DNA of 64,000 nucleotides. It comes from Scytonema hofmannii PCC 7110. Lineage in GTDB: Bacteria; Cyanobacteriota; Cyanobacteriia; Cyanobacteriales; Nostocaceae. Of the stretch, positions 24,985 through 34,253 are shown piece by piece; position 1 is the stretch's first letter, and every line of letters starts with the position of its first letter. The stretch spans positions 7,364,283 to 7,428,282 of the forward strand of contig NZ_KQ976354.1 of the NCBI RefSeq assembly GCF_000346485.2. The letters run 5' to 3'. The position numbers and the translations under genes were made by a program. The notes beneath the pieces are model-generated. The model was not told where the DNA came from and ran no database searches. It worked only from the letters and a program-made list of their open reading frames with translations.

Positions 24985-25458
24985 TCAAGACAGGAATTTA
25001 GTTAAATTAAATTCCTCGTCTTCCTCTTCTTGCTCAAATTTTTCAGAACTAAGAAGCAACAAAATACGCTCCAAATAATCCACCGTACCTCGAACCTCAG
25101 CTTGTAAAATTTCTAAACCACCGTTAGCATACTCCTCAAAAATACGGAGACGTTCATCTTCAAACTGTTCCTCTTGAGAAGAGAGAATTTTAATATCTTG
25201 AGTTGCAGTCACTCCCAATAACTTAATGACTAGATCGTATCCTCTAGATACAAAAATTTCTTGTCCTACAGGAGCAGGTTCCCGTTTAGATATTTCCCCC
25301 AAAGCCACACGCCGTTTATGCTTCGCACCCAAAACCGCAGCAAAAGCGATCGCATCAGCATAAGTTTGGAAAAGACCCGTTGCACCATCAGCCGAAGTTA
25401 AAGCTTTTACCAAATCAGCCTTATCCTTAGCAACTCTAACTTTGCCAGTTTCCGCCAT
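24985..25458 (-). CDS. DNA phosphorothioation-associated protein 4
   Basis: 157 residues. The sequence RVAKDKADLVKALTS, TGLFQTYADAIAFAAVLGAKH, REPAPVGQEIFVSRGYD, IKLLGVTATQDIKIL and IFEEYANGGLEILQAEVRG matches the dnd-associated protein 4 family. These proteins occur next to dnd or dnd-dependent restriction genes; their biochemical role is unknown. It ends in an acidic tail (EQEEEDEEF). It supports reading this region as one dnd island although the restriction genes (dndFGH/dptFGH) are not in the window. Confidence 0.85.
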   Translation of the reverse strand: MAETGKVRVAKDKADLVKALTSADGATGLFQTYADAIAFAAVLGAKHKRRVALGEISKREPAPVGQEIFVSRGYDLVIKLLGVTATQDIKILSSQEEQFEDERLRIFEEYANGGLEILQAEVRGTVDYLERILLLLSSEKFEQEEEDEEFNLTKFLS

Positions 25459-25567
25459 CTTACTTACACATAAATTGTGATAATCTTAACCTACATTTCA
25501 ACACAATGTCAGCAAAATTCCTCCGCGTTCTTCCGCGTTCATCTGCGGTTCCATTCCCCCTAAAACT

Positions 25568-26197
25568 CTAATTCCTACGACCAATATTCTTAAGAATTTG
25601 CAAAACACTGTAAAGCTCTCTAGCAGACGTAAACAGAGTAAAAACCCGCGACAAATTATACTGAGGACTCCCAGCCTGACTCAACTTAACAAATAAAATA
25701 TCATCCCCATTCGTCACCATACCAAACACAGGCTTACTAGGGTAAAGGTTAGCCATCAAATAAGCCAGTGCTTGCGGTAAAGCCGACACAACCGAAAGCG
25801 CAGTTTTTTTAGACTCCACCACCATAACCCAAAACTGACTTTGCACAACCAAAACATCAATCCGTCCGCGCAGCACCTCTTCTCCATCGTTCAGCACCAA
25901 ATCCACAGACGGTTCTGCCTTAATCATAAAAGGAGGATCGTAAAATCCCGCCACTCCCAACAAAGGTGACACCACTAACAATAACACTGTCCCCTCTAAC
26001 AAATCCCCCGCAGTACGATGATATAAATATCTACGCCGCAGTTCATCCAAAGACGCTTTTTCCACTTCCGTAATTTCAGGCAATCCCTCATACCACTCAG
26101 GAAAAAACTGCTCATCCTCAATTCGCACTAAGCCAAAACGATTTTGGACATCAGCCAAACTGGTAATCGCTTCCGTAATTGCTGTAGTTTGTGTCAT
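25568..26197 (-). CDS. PD-(D/E)XK nuclease-like protein (restriction R-subunit-like)
   Basis: 209 residues. LRGRIDVLVVQSQFWVMVVESKK gives the D followed by E-x-K of a PD-(D/E)XK nuclease core, similar to the N-terminal domain of type I restriction R subunits. The upstream YRTAGDLLEG-like part (YLYHRTAGDLLEGTVLLL) and the following ALPQALAYLMAN helix are typical of this cyanobacterial family. There is no helicase domain, so it is not a full R subunit. Sitting 110 bp upstream of dnd-associated protein 4 on the same strand, it might be a restriction partner of the dnd marks. That is inference. Confidence 0.7.
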   Translation of the reverse strand: MTQTTAITEAITSLADVQNRFGLVRIEDEQFFPEWYEGLPEITEVEKASLDELRRRYLYHRTAGDLLEGTVLLLVVSPLLGVAGFYDPPFMIKAEPSVDLVLNDGEEVLRGRIDVLVVQSQFWVMVVESKKTALSVVSALPQALAYLMANLYPSKPVFGMVTNGDDILFVKLSQAGSPQYNLSRVFTLFTSARELYSVLQILKNIGRRN

Positions 26198-26227
26198 TCC
26201 TTGCTAAGTTCCTGTAATACCCACTTA

Positions 26228-26422
26228 ATACCAATTGGAAAACAGAATGCAATACTGCTCGGATAAGAATTTTTGTAGGTTGGGTAAACCCAACAAATGT
26301 CTGTAAATGTTGGGTTTCGTTCCTCAACCCAACCTACGTGTTTTCATAAATCTAAAATCCCAAATCCAAAATGGGACAACTTTCTCAATCCAAAATCTAA
26401 AATCCCAAATCCAAAATGGTAT
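26228..26422. mobile_element. MITE-like element, copy D, with a nested hairpin element
   Basis: It begins ATACCAATTGG and ends CAAAATGGTAT. It is longer than the other copies because a 63-bp hairpin element (26275-26337) and a duplicated CAATCCAAAATC stretch lie inside. The last codons and stop of the alpha/beta hydrolase gene fall within its right part. Confidence 0.65.
26275..26337. repeat. 63-bp double hairpin (GTAGGTTGGGT ends)
   Basis: Outer arms GTAGGTTGGGT (26275-26285) and ACCCAACCTAC (26327-26337). Inner arms AAACCCAACA (26286-26295) and TGTTGGGTTT (26308-26317). It resembles common cyanobacterial palindromic repeats and is nested in a MITE-like copy. Confidence 0.75.
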
Positions 26423-27332
26423 GACTCTCCAACTGCAAAAACTCACGCACCCGCGACAAATAATTAGGCGCATCTTCCAACATGGGAAAATGCGCCGTAT
26501 CTCGAATAACCGTAAATTCAATATTCTCATTCAATGCTGCTGCTTGACGCCCCATCTCAGCCGGAATAATTTTGTCATACTCTCCAGAAATCAGAAGTGT
26601 AGGCACTGTTATCTCAGCAAACGCCTGTGGCATTGATTCAGCTGCAGCTTTACTCACTGCTGTAAAAATAGTTCCCAAAGCAGCATCATAATCAGCTACC
26701 AGAAAATCTTCCAAAAAAGCTTTACGTTCTGTAGCCAAGATAGGACGACGCAAAAACCGCGCCATAAACATTCGGTCAATCAATGGTATGTTCGCCAACC
26801 ACTTCGGGCGGAATTTCACAACATAGCCACCAAATTTATGAAAGGCTGCAAACGCTTTTTCGTCGTACTCAAAAATTCCAGCGCAAGTCAAAATTGCCCT
26901 TTCCACTCTTTGCGGGTAAAGATTCAGAAACAACGTCACAATTGACGTTCCCGTAGAATGAGCCGTAATATACACTCGTTGAAGCTGCAACGTGTCTAAC
27001 AAAGCTGCCAAATCCCTAGCATATTCCTCAAGCTCATAAGTTAACTCCTTAATAGCTTGAGATTCAGCTGAGTGTGATCGCGATTCAAAAGATTCAGCAA
27101 CAGACTCACTTGCTTGAGCTATAGTTGGTTTCCCATAGGAACGCCCAAAGCCACGCATATCATAGAGCAAGCAATCGAACTGTTCTGATAAAACTTGTGC
27201 CGTACTCTGCCAGTACCGACCAGAACCAGCCCAACCATGGACAAAAACCATCACAGGTTTCTCTAGCACCTCAGATGGCTTTTTTATCCACTCGTAATAA
27301 TGCTCAACACCACGAACACTAACGTATGACAT
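26397..27332 (-). CDS. Alpha/beta hydrolase
   Basis: About 311 residues from ATG 27332 (MSYVSVRGVEHYYEW). An ATG at 27353 would add seven residues coded by ACAAAGG heptamers. The fold is clear: oxyanion region FVHGWAGSGRYW, nucleophile elbow TAHSTGTSI (S in AHSTG, Gly to Ala at the first position), acid in LLISGEYDKIIP and His in DTAHFPML. The substrate is unknown. The final residues (TILDLGF) derive from a MITE-like repeat, so the C-terminus was rewritten by the insertion but the catalytic His is well upstream. Confidence 0.82.
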   Translation of the reverse strand: MSYVSVRGVEHYYEWIKKPSEVLEKPVMVFVHGWAGSGRYWQSTAQVLSEQFDCLLYDMRGFGRSYGKPTIAQASESVAESFESRSHSAESQAIKELTYELEEYARDLAALLDTLQLQRVYITAHSTGTSIVTLFLNLYPQRVERAILTCAGIFEYDEKAFAAFHKFGGYVVKFRPKWLANIPLIDRMFMARFLRRPILATERKAFLEDFLVADYDAALGTIFTAVSKAAAESMPQAFAEITVPTLLISGEYDKIIPAEMGRQAAALNENIEFTVIRDTAHFPMLEDAPNYLSRVREFLQLESHTILDLGF

Positions 27333-27405
27333 TTGTCCTTTGTCCTTGGTCATCTGTCCTTTGTCCTTTGTCTAACAAATGACTATGACAAAGGACTAAT
27401 GACTA

Positions 27406-28746
27406 TTATGCCGATTCTGGTTTTGGTAGTGAAGATGGATGCACCAACAATTCAGCCGTTGAACGTTTCTCTACCATCTCCCGCGTTACCGTGCAACGAG
27501 TCACGTCTTTACGGGAGGGTAGCTCGTACATCACATCTAACATCAGTTCCTCAACAATACCTCGCAGCGCCCTCGCACCTGTTTTACGACGGTATGCTTC
27601 CTGAGCAATTGCTCGCAAAGCTTCTTGCTTGAACTCTAGCTGAACGTTGTCCATCTTCAGCAGTTTTTGGTATTGCTTTACTAAAGCGCTGCGGGGCTGG
27701 GTCAGAATCGCCATGAGTGCTTCCTCATCTAGCGGTTCTACCACTGCTACCATTGGAATCCGCCCGATGAATTCTGGAATCATGCCAAATTTCACCAGGT
27801 CATCTGGTTCTAGGTGACGCAGAGTATCAGCCGTGCGCCTGTCTTTCGTTTGACCTTCGCCCGGTTGTACAAAACCTATTGACTTTTTACCAATTCTTTG
27901 ATCTACCACTTTTTCCAAACCAACGAAAGCACCACCGCAGATGAACAAGATATTGCTTGTATCAATCTGGATGCAGTCTTGATAGGGGTGCTTGCGCCCT
28001 CCTTGAGGTGGAACATTAGCGATCGTCCCCTCTAACATTTTCAGCAAGGCTTGCTGTACGCCTTCGCCAGAAACATCGCGAGTAATTGATGGGTTTTCGC
28101 TTTTACGAGCAATCTTATCGATTTCATCGATGTAAATAATTCCTCGCTGCGCTTCCTCAACATCTAAATCTGCCACTTGTAACAGTCGCAGCAAGATATT
28201 TTCTACATCTTCTCCCACGTATCCCGCTTCCGTTAGGGTCGTAGCATCAGCCACAGCAAAGGGGACTTCAAGAATCTTGGCTAGAGTTTGTGCTAACAGA
28301 GTCTTTCCACAACCAGTGGGACCAATGAGCAAAATATTGGACTTTTGTAGTTCTATAGCATCATCCAATGCTTTGCCACTGCCTTTCGCCTGAATTATGG
28401 ATAACCGCTTGTAGTGATTGTAAACGGCGACTGAAAGAACTTTTTTAGCTTCCTCTTGACCAATAACGTGTTCGTCCAAGTACTTCTTAACCTCTCGCGG
28501 CTTCGGTATTTGATTAAACGAGAGATTGGAAGAGCGACGAGCACGTTTTTGAGGTGGTTCTGACCTGGGTGCTGGTTGAGACGACGCTGCCCCATTCGTG
28601 TCTAGTAACTCTTCATCCAGGATTTCATTACACAAGTCAACGCATTCATCGCAAATGTAGACTCCCGGTCCAGCGATTAGCTTGCGAACCTGCTCCTGAG
28701 ACTTACCACAAAATGAACACTTTAAATGGGAGTCGTACTTAGACAT
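27406..28746 (-). CDS. clpX: ATP-dependent Clp protease ATP-binding subunit ClpX
   Basis: 446 residues. An N-terminal C4 zinc domain ([10 protein letters not shown] and CDECVDLC) recruits adaptors. Walker A GPTGCGKT, Walker [11 protein letters not shown] and the pore and sensor motifs of an AAA+ unfoldase follow. The IGF loop for ClpP docking is present as [13 protein letters not shown]. It unfolds tagged substrates for ClpP. The gene lies 10 bp after clpP and downstream of tig, the conserved tig-clpP-clpX order. Frame complete, no oddities. Confidence 0.97.
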   Translation of the reverse strand: MSKYDSHLKCSFCGKSQEQVRKLIAGPGVYICDECVDLCNEILDEELLDTNGAASSQPAPRSEPPQKRARRSSNLSFNQIPKPREVKKYLDEHVIGQEEAKKVLSVAVYNHYKRLSIIQAKGSGKALDDAIELQKSNILLIGPTGCGKTLLAQTLAKILEVPFAVADATTLTEAGYVGEDVENILLRLLQVADLDVEEAQRGIIYIDEIDKIARKSENPSITRDVSGEGVQQALLKMLEGTIANVPPQGGRKHPYQDCIQIDTSNILFICGGAFVGLEKVVDQRIGKKSIGFVQPGEGQTKDRRTADTLRHLEPDDLVKFGMIPEFIGRIPMVAVVEPLDEEALMAILTQPRSALVKQYQKLLKMDNVQLEFKQEALRAIAQEAYRRKTGARALRGIVEELMLDVMYELPSRKDVTRCTVTREMVEKRSTAELLVHPSSLPKPESA

Positions 28747-28755
28747 ACCAGCCTC

Positions 28756-29454
28756 TTATTTCAGAACGGTGACGTTTTCCCCTGCAACGGGGAGATTTTG
28801 TCGTAGAATGACCTGATCGATCAAGCCATAGTTTTTTGCCTCTTCTGCCGACATAAAAAAGTCGCGTTCAGTATCGGCTTCTACTCTTTCTAATGGTTGA
28901 CCAGTGTGCTGAGCCAGTAACTGATTCAACTTAGATTTATGATAGAGAATTTCTCTGGCTTGTATTTCGATGTCCACTGCTTGTCCCTGAGCACCACCCA
29001 ATGGTTGGTGAATCATAATTCGGGAGTCAGGAAGAGACATCCGCTTGCCACGAGTTCCTGCTGTTAACAGAAATGCCCCCATACTGGCAGCTAATCCAAA
29101 ACAGATTGTCACCACATCGGGACGAATTTGCTGGATTGTATCATAAATTGCCATGCCTGCTGTAACGGAACCACCGGGAGAATTGATGTACAGTTGAATG
29201 TCTTTTTCAGAATCTTCGGCATCTAAAAACAACAACTGGGCAACAATCGAGTTAGAAACGACATCGTCAATGGGCGTTCCTAGAAAAATGATTCGATCGC
29301 GCAGCAGACGAGAGTATATATCAAAGGCTCGCTCTCCTACTCCGGATTGTTCTACCACCATCGGAACGATGTTGCTAGGACTACTCAGCCCGGAGTAAAG
29401 CTTGAAGTCACTCGAACTCTTCAATTGGTAGTTTCCCGACTGTGATACAAGCAT
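28756..29454 (-). CDS. clpP: ATP-dependent Clp protease proteolytic subunit ClpP
   Basis: 232 residues. Catalytic Ser124 in [11 protein letters not shown], His149 in [13 protein letters not shown] and the Asp in [13 protein letters not shown] form the triad. The N-terminus is about 30 residues longer than in E. coli, which may be a cleaved propeptide or simply a start chosen too far upstream (internal Met at position 32). Cyanobacteria have several ClpP forms; this is the one paired with ClpX. Lies 247 bp after tig. Confidence 0.95.
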   Translation of the reverse strand: MLVSQSGNYQLKSSSDFKLYSGLSSPSNIVPMVVEQSGVGERAFDIYSRLLRDRIIFLGTPIDDVVSNSIVAQLLFLDAEDSEKDIQLYINSPGGSVTAGMAIYDTIQQIRPDVVTICFGLAASMGAFLLTAGTRGKRMSLPDSRIMIHQPLGGAQGQAVDIEIQAREILYHKSKLNQLLAQHTGQPLERVEADTERDFFMSAEEAKNYGLIDQVILRQNLPVAGENVTVLK

Positions 29455-29633
29455 ATAAGAACTTTTGATAACAAGTGTAACAGTAATTTCAGCAGCCAGA
29501 GCTGCTACGAATCAAGAACTGAATTCGCAATATAACTATGTGTTAACCATTATGCCTTATAGAAATTGCTCCCGTGTGAAACAGTATCAAATCTCAGTGA
29601 CCTTTTGCCAAAATTTTGATAATTGGTCACTGG

Positions 29634-29712
29634 TCATTGGATTTTAGATTTTGGATTTTGGATTTTGGATTGGTTACTGGTCACTGGTCACTGGTCACTG
29701 GTCACTGCTCGC
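29634..29712. repeat. GATTTTG and GGTCACT heptamer arrays
   Basis: Consecutive arrays of GATTTTGGATT type (29637-29672) and GGTCACT (29672-29706) sit between tig and clpP and run up to the last codons of tig. The last unit reads TCACTGCTCGCTGC, a degenerating copy. Confidence 0.75.
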
Positions 29713-31171
29713 TGCTCACTGATTCTGCTGTCACCTCCACCGTTTGTTCTGACGCTGTTGGTGTGAATTCTGCTTCAGTCACCGGAACAGTTTCGGCAAC
29801 TTCCACTTCAGAACCTTCCTCTGTTGCTGTTTGGGCACTCAAAGACCCTTCTGGCACTAGTTCAACAGTTGCTCGTTCTAAGAGCCAATCCATGATTTTT
29901 TCAGACAACAGTTCATTTTTCACAACTTCCTGAACTCTGTCAGGATCGACATCGCGATCGCCATACTGCTCTAGCAACTCTTCAACCCTAGCTTTCACCT
30001 CTTCTGGGGACACTTCGATAGATTCGCGCTTACCAATTTCCTGTAAAGATAGCGATCGCTTGAGACGTTCAATAGCTTCACCACGAGAACGTTCCCGTAA
30101 CTGAGGAATCACATCTTGGGTAAACAACTTCTTGACATCAAGACCCTGTTGAGAAAGACGGACTGCTGTTTGTGTCAGCATCGCATCCACTTCCTCCTGA
30201 ATCATCGTTTCTGGCAAGTCCACTTCTACGTGCTGTACCAGTTCAGCCAACAGGGCTTCCTGCTTGTTTGATTTGGTTTTCTGTTCTGCCTCCTTCTGGA
30301 AACGTTCTTCTAAAGAACCGCGTAATTCTTCAAAAGTTTCAAAATCACTGGCTTCTTGAGCAAAATCATCGTTCAATTCCGGCAGTTCTTTTTCCTTCAG
30401 TTCCTTAAGCGTAACCGTGAACATAGCAGGCTTTCCTGCCAACTCCTCATTTGCATAAGGGTCTGGAAACTGAGCCGAGATTTCTTTGGTTTCCCCAGGA
30501 TTCATGCCCACCATTCCCATGATAAAACCAGGAATGAATTTATCTTCCTGCAACTCCACCTGAAAATCAGTTGCTTCCCCACCCGGTATTGGTTGCGGTT
30601 CTGTGGATTCGTCCTCACCTTCTGCTTTAACGATAACGCCCTTGAAATCAACAACAGCAACATCACCGAGTTGGGCTGCTCTTCCTTCTACAGGAATTAA
30701 AGTCGCCATTTGTTGCCGTTCGCCGTCCAAAACTTGTTCAACCCGTTGTGGGTCGTACTTGACTTCCTCTGCTTTCAGCTGTAATCCCGTGTAATCACTG
30801 ACCTGTACCTCTGGCTGAACATCTACAGACGCAGAAAATGTCAAAGGTTTACCGGGTTCATAGTGATTTATCAACTCCTCAAACGAAGATCGTAATTGTG
30901 GCTGACCGATAGCTTGAACTTCTGCTTGTTTAACCGCTTTTTCAATCCCATCTTGAATCAGTTCTTCCAGCGCGGCTGCCTTAATACGAGTTACGCCCAT
31001 GCGCTGTATCAATACTTGCCGAGGCACCTTACCTTTACGAAACCCAGGAATATTTGCAGTACTCGCTAAGTTTTTAATGACTTTTTCGTAACTTTCCTTG
31101 GTCTTTTCCGGGGTAATTTCTATTTCCAGACCAACTTGACTGGCGGGAAGTTTTTCCTGGGTTACTTTCAT
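29702..31171 (-). CDS. tig: Trigger factor
   Basis: 489 residues. The N-terminal ribosome-binding domain carries the signature GFRKGKVPR (near 43). The PPIase (FKBP-like) domain lies about 160-245 (VDFKGVI...FIPGFIMGMVGMNPGE), and the C-terminal chaperone arms follow. It binds nascent chains at the ribosome exit. The last 60 residues are Glu/Val/Thr-rich (EEGSEVEVAETVPVTEAEF), a low-complexity tail, with the stop in a heptamer array. First gene of tig-clpP-clpX. Confidence 0.96.
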   Translation of the reverse strand: MKVTQEKLPASQVGLEIEITPEKTKESYEKVIKNLASTANIPGFRKGKVPRQVLIQRMGVTRIKAAALEELIQDGIEKAVKQAEVQAIGQPQLRSSFEELINHYEPGKPLTFSASVDVQPEVQVSDYTGLQLKAEEVKYDPQRVEQVLDGERQQMATLIPVEGRAAQLGDVAVVDFKGVIVKAEGEDESTEPQPIPGGEATDFQVELQEDKFIPGFIMGMVGMNPGETKEISAQFPDPYANEELAGKPAMFTVTLKELKEKELPELNDDFAQEASDFETFEELRGSLEERFQKEAEQKTKSNKQEALLAELVQHVEVDLPETMIQEEVDAMLTQTAVRLSQQGLDVKKLFTQDVIPQLRERSRGEAIERLKRSLSLQEIGKRESIEVSPEEVKARVEELLEQYGDRDVDPDRVQEVVKNELLSEKIMDWLLERATVELVPEGSLSAQTATEEGSEVEVAETVPVTEAEFTPTASEQTVEVTAESVSSEQ

Positions 31172-31855
31172 CTTCGTCTCTACGTATGTCGCTGTTTTGG
31201 TGTTTTTTTTTCTAAGTAATTTTTCGGAACTGCAAAAAACAGATTATTTCATCCTTGTAGTGCGGGACTTGCCTACACTACTAGAATGTTGAAACATTTT
31301 TTCTTTGAAAGTTCCTTAGTTCTTGACACTTTATCTCAAATTAGTTTAGCTATTAATCCTCCAAATAGTTTTTCCCAAAGAGGTGACACGTGATATCCTG
31401 GTTCTCAATCAGCAGTTTGCATGACCTGCGTATAGCGTAGGGACAACTGTCTAATGGGGCTGAGCGCAGTTCTTGCGACATTCGACTAGCTTGCTGTCGA
31501 AGTCCATCTGAATCATAGTACATCAATCACTCTGATAAAGCACCTTGATAGGGAGAATACCTGTCATCATGCTAAAGTGCAGACATATGCATTTTTGCAT
31601 CAACTGGAAACAAGCAGTATAATGGTGCTTGATTGGGTTGAAACTTTAATGATTATTAATTGTTGTAAAATGCAGCAATCACAAGCATAACTTAAGAAAA
31701 TAAATGTATTAAATTAAGAAATACGATCAATTGCTAAAAATAATAAAACTATCTATTAAAAGGTTGACAAGGCATATGATATATGCCAAGCACATCTAGA
31801 TTATGAACTTTTACAAGAACTTGCACATAACACTATTTTAGAGGAGGAAGTCAGT
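31172..31855. other. tig-asd divergent intergenic region
   Basis: About 680 bp between divergent tig and asd, without a gene. It must carry both promoters. A TTGACA hexamer at 31764 is followed by the inverted repeat GGCATAT...ATATGCC (31771-31787), a possible operator upstream of asd. GAGGAGG at 31842 is the asd ribosome site. Nothing else was recognised. Confidence 0.55.
31764..31787 (+). promoter_or_regulatory. Possible -35 and operator upstream of asd
   Basis: TTGACA is followed directly by a 7-bp-arm palindrome (GGCATAT-GAT-ATATGCC). No good -10 was found at standard spacing, so the promoter reading is tentative. Confidence 0.3.
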
Positions 31856-32899
31856 TTGTCTAAATCCTACCGCATAGCTATTTTGGGAGCGACAGGTGCC
31901 GTTGGCAAAGAGTTGCTAGAATTACTAGAAAACCGTAATTTCCCTGTTTCCGATCTCAAGCTTTTGGCATCAGAGCGAACTGCAGGGCAGAGGAGATCAT
32001 TCAAAGGGGAAAGTTTATTAGTAGAGCCAGTCAGTGACAAGGTATTTGAGAACACGGATTTGGTACTTGCCAGTGCAGGAGGTTCGACCTCGAAAGTTTT
32101 GGCACCAAAAGCTGTGGCATCAGGTGCTGTAGTCATAGACAATTCCAGTGCCTTTCGCATGAATCCGGAAGTTCCCCTAGTTGTTCCAGAGGTAAACCCA
32201 GAAAGTGCCGCAACCCATAAAGGCATTATCGCTAACCCCAATTGCACCACAATTTTAATGGCAGTGGTTGTGTGGCCCTTACACAAGGTAATACCCGTCA
32301 GCCGGATAGTAGCTGCAACCTACCAATCTGCTAGTGGTGCAGGTGCTAGAGCTATGGAGGAAGTCAAAACCCAAACAAGGGACATCCTAGCAGGCAAGGA
32401 ACCTGTGGCTGAAGTATTCCCCTATCCCTTAGCATTTAATTTATTTCCCCACAACTCCCCATTAAATGACTCGGGGTACTGTGAGGAAGAAATGAAAATG
32501 GTTAATGAAACCCGTAAAATCTTTGGGGAGCAAAGTATAAGAATTACGGCAACTTGTGTGCGGGTTCCCGTACTCCGCGCTCACTCAGAAGCGATTAACC
32601 TAGAATTTGAAGAACAATTTAGCCCAGAGAAAGCAAGAGAAATTCTGCGGCAGGCACCTGGTGTAAAATTGGTGGAAAATTGGCAGGCAAACTATTTTCC
32701 AATGCCAATCGAAGCGACAGGTCAAGACGAAGTTTTAGTAGGAAGAATTCGCCAGGACATCTCACACCCGTGCGGTTTAGAACTATGGCTATGTGGTGAC
32801 CAAATCCGTAAGGGAGCAGCATTAAATGCGGTACAAATTGCTGAATTGTTGGTTGAAAAAAGTTGGTTGAAGCCACAAGAGTTAGTGGTTAGTGGATAG
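31856..32899 (+). CDS. asd: Aspartate-semialdehyde dehydrogenase
   Basis: 347 residues, TTG start with GAGGAGG 8-14 nt upstream. NADP-binding loop GATGAVGKE, catalytic Cys in NPNCTTI, and the His/Arg-containing RVPVLRAHSEA are all present. It makes aspartate semialdehyde for lysine/diaminopimelate, threonine and methionine. Followed by dapA 115 bp downstream, a pathway-consistent pairing. The C-terminal residues (ELVVSG) are encoded by the beginning of a GGTTAGT heptamer array. Confidence 0.96.
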   Translation: MSKSYRIAILGATGAVGKELLELLENRNFPVSDLKLLASERTAGQRRSFKGESLLVEPVSDKVFENTDLVLASAGGSTSKVLAPKAVASGAVVIDNSSAFRMNPEVPLVVPEVNPESAATHKGIIANPNCTTILMAVVVWPLHKVIPVSRIVAATYQSASGAGARAMEEVKTQTRDILAGKEPVAEVFPYPLAFNLFPHNSPLNDSGYCEEEMKMVNETRKIFGEQSIRITATCVRVPVLRAHSEAINLEFEEQFSPEKAREILRQAPGVKLVENWQANYFPMPIEATGQDEVLVGRIRQDISHPCGLELWLCGDQIRKGAALNAVQIAELLVEKSWLKPQELVVSG

Positions 32900-32992
32900 T
32901 AGGGGCGCAAGGCCGCCGCGCCCGTACAGTGGTTAGTGGTTAGTAGCGTATTAACAACTAACAACCAATCAACCAACAACTAGCAACTAACA
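32880..32992. repeat. GGTTAGT / CAACTAA arrays flanking a GC hairpin
   Basis: GGTTAGT heptamers (32881-32895 and 32933-32945), a GC-rich hairpin (32899-32927, arms GTAGGGGCGC and GCGCCCGTAC-like) and CAACTAAC units (32953-32990) fill the asd-dapA gap. Confidence 0.7.
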
Positions 32993-33014
32993 AAAAATAA
33001 GGAGAAAACGAAGG

Positions 33015-33899
33015 GTGGTAGATTTTGGTAGAGTTCTAACCGCTATGATTGCACCGTTTCATGAAGACGGAAGTGTAAATTACGATGTAGCAGCAGAACT
33101 AGCAGTGCATCTGGCGAACAACGGAACTGATACAATAGTAGTGTGCGGCACAACCGGAGAATCCCCTACCCTAAGTTGGGACGAAGAATACCAATTATTT
33201 TCTGTGGTGCTGCAAGCAGTGCAAGGAAAAGCTCTTGTTATGGCAGGTTGTGGATCGAATTCCACAAAAGAAGCAATTGCTGCTACCCAAAAGGCAGCTA
33301 CAATAGGAGTACATGGCACACTGCAAGTGGTTCCTTACTACAATAAGCCGCCGCAAGCAGGACTTTATCAGCATTTTCAGGCGATCGCCCAAGCAACGCC
33401 GGAAGTGCCAATATTGTTATATAATGTTCCCGGACGCACTAGTCAAAATCTTTTACCACCGACAGTGGCGCGTTTAGCGGAAATTGATAATATTGTAGGA
33501 ATAAAAGAAGCAAGTGGAAATTTAGACCAGGCGAGTGAGATTCGTCGGTTGACACCAAAAGATTTCCTGATTTATTCTGGCGATGATTCGTTAACACTAC
33601 CTTTGTTAGCAGTGGGGGCAAAGGGAGTAGTCAGCGTAGCTTCTCATGTTGTAGGTAACCAACTACAGCAAATGATTCAAGCTTTTGAATCGGGTCAGAC
33701 TCAGTCGGCGAAGGAAATACATCTCCAACTGTTTCCTTTGTTTAAAGCTTTATTTGCAACTACCAGTCCAATTCCAATTAAGAAAGCATTGAACCTTTTG
33801 GGTTGGAAAGTGGGTTCGACTCGTTTACCACTAACTGAGGCAGATCCAGAAGTCAGTCAAAAGTTAGAAACAGTTCTTCAAGAACTCAATCTCATTTAG
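33015..33899 (+). CDS. dapA: 4-hydroxy-tetrahydrodipicolinate synthase
   Basis: 294 residues from GTG 33015, with AAGGAGAAA about 10 nt upstream. TIM-barrel aldolase: [11 protein letters not shown] (substrate Thr/Thr/Glu), LYNVPGRT (Tyr) and [10 protein letters not shown] with the Schiff-base Lys. It condenses pyruvate with aspartate semialdehyde, the product of the upstream asd gene, toward lysine and peptidoglycan. Complete and unremarkable. Confidence 0.96.
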   Translation: MVDFGRVLTAMIAPFHEDGSVNYDVAAELAVHLANNGTDTIVVCGTTGESPTLSWDEEYQLFSVVLQAVQGKALVMAGCGSNSTKEAIAATQKAATIGVHGTLQVVPYYNKPPQAGLYQHFQAIAQATPEVPILLYNVPGRTSQNLLPPTVARLAEIDNIVGIKEASGNLDQASEIRRLTPKDFLIYSGDDSLTLPLLAVGAKGVVSVASHVVGNQLQQMIQAFESGQTQSAKEIHLQLFPLFKALFATTSPIPIKKALNLLGWKVGSTRLPLTEADPEVSQKLETVLQELNLI

Positions 33900-34253
33900 C
33901 AACAACTAGTGAAATACGTGCAGGTTGTTTATTGTTGAAGTTACTTATAAGAAAACGTGTGTAATTTTACCATGTCGCAGGTAAAAAATCTGTGCTACGA
34001 CTAAAGTTAATATAATTAGTCATCGCAAATTAAAGTTAACTAGTGAGGGTTGTCATTTGTTATTTGTCATTGGTCATTTGTCTCGGTTATAACAATTTTT
34101 CTATGTCATTACACAGTGGCTTTTATTTGCATCCAGCTACATGGATTGCCAGTGTTTCTATTACAAGAAAACTTCTAAATCTCGCGTTTTTAACAACAGA
34201 GAAACAACGCTCTAAAATCTCATATTTTTAACGAAGAACAACGAAGGGAGAAA
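33900..34253. other. dapA-rnj gap
   Basis: 354 bp. Contains TGTCATT/TGTTATT heptamer-like units (34050-34083) and a weak open frame (34043-34231) without a protein-like composition. GAAGGGAG at 34243 is the rnj ribosome site. Confidence 0.5.
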
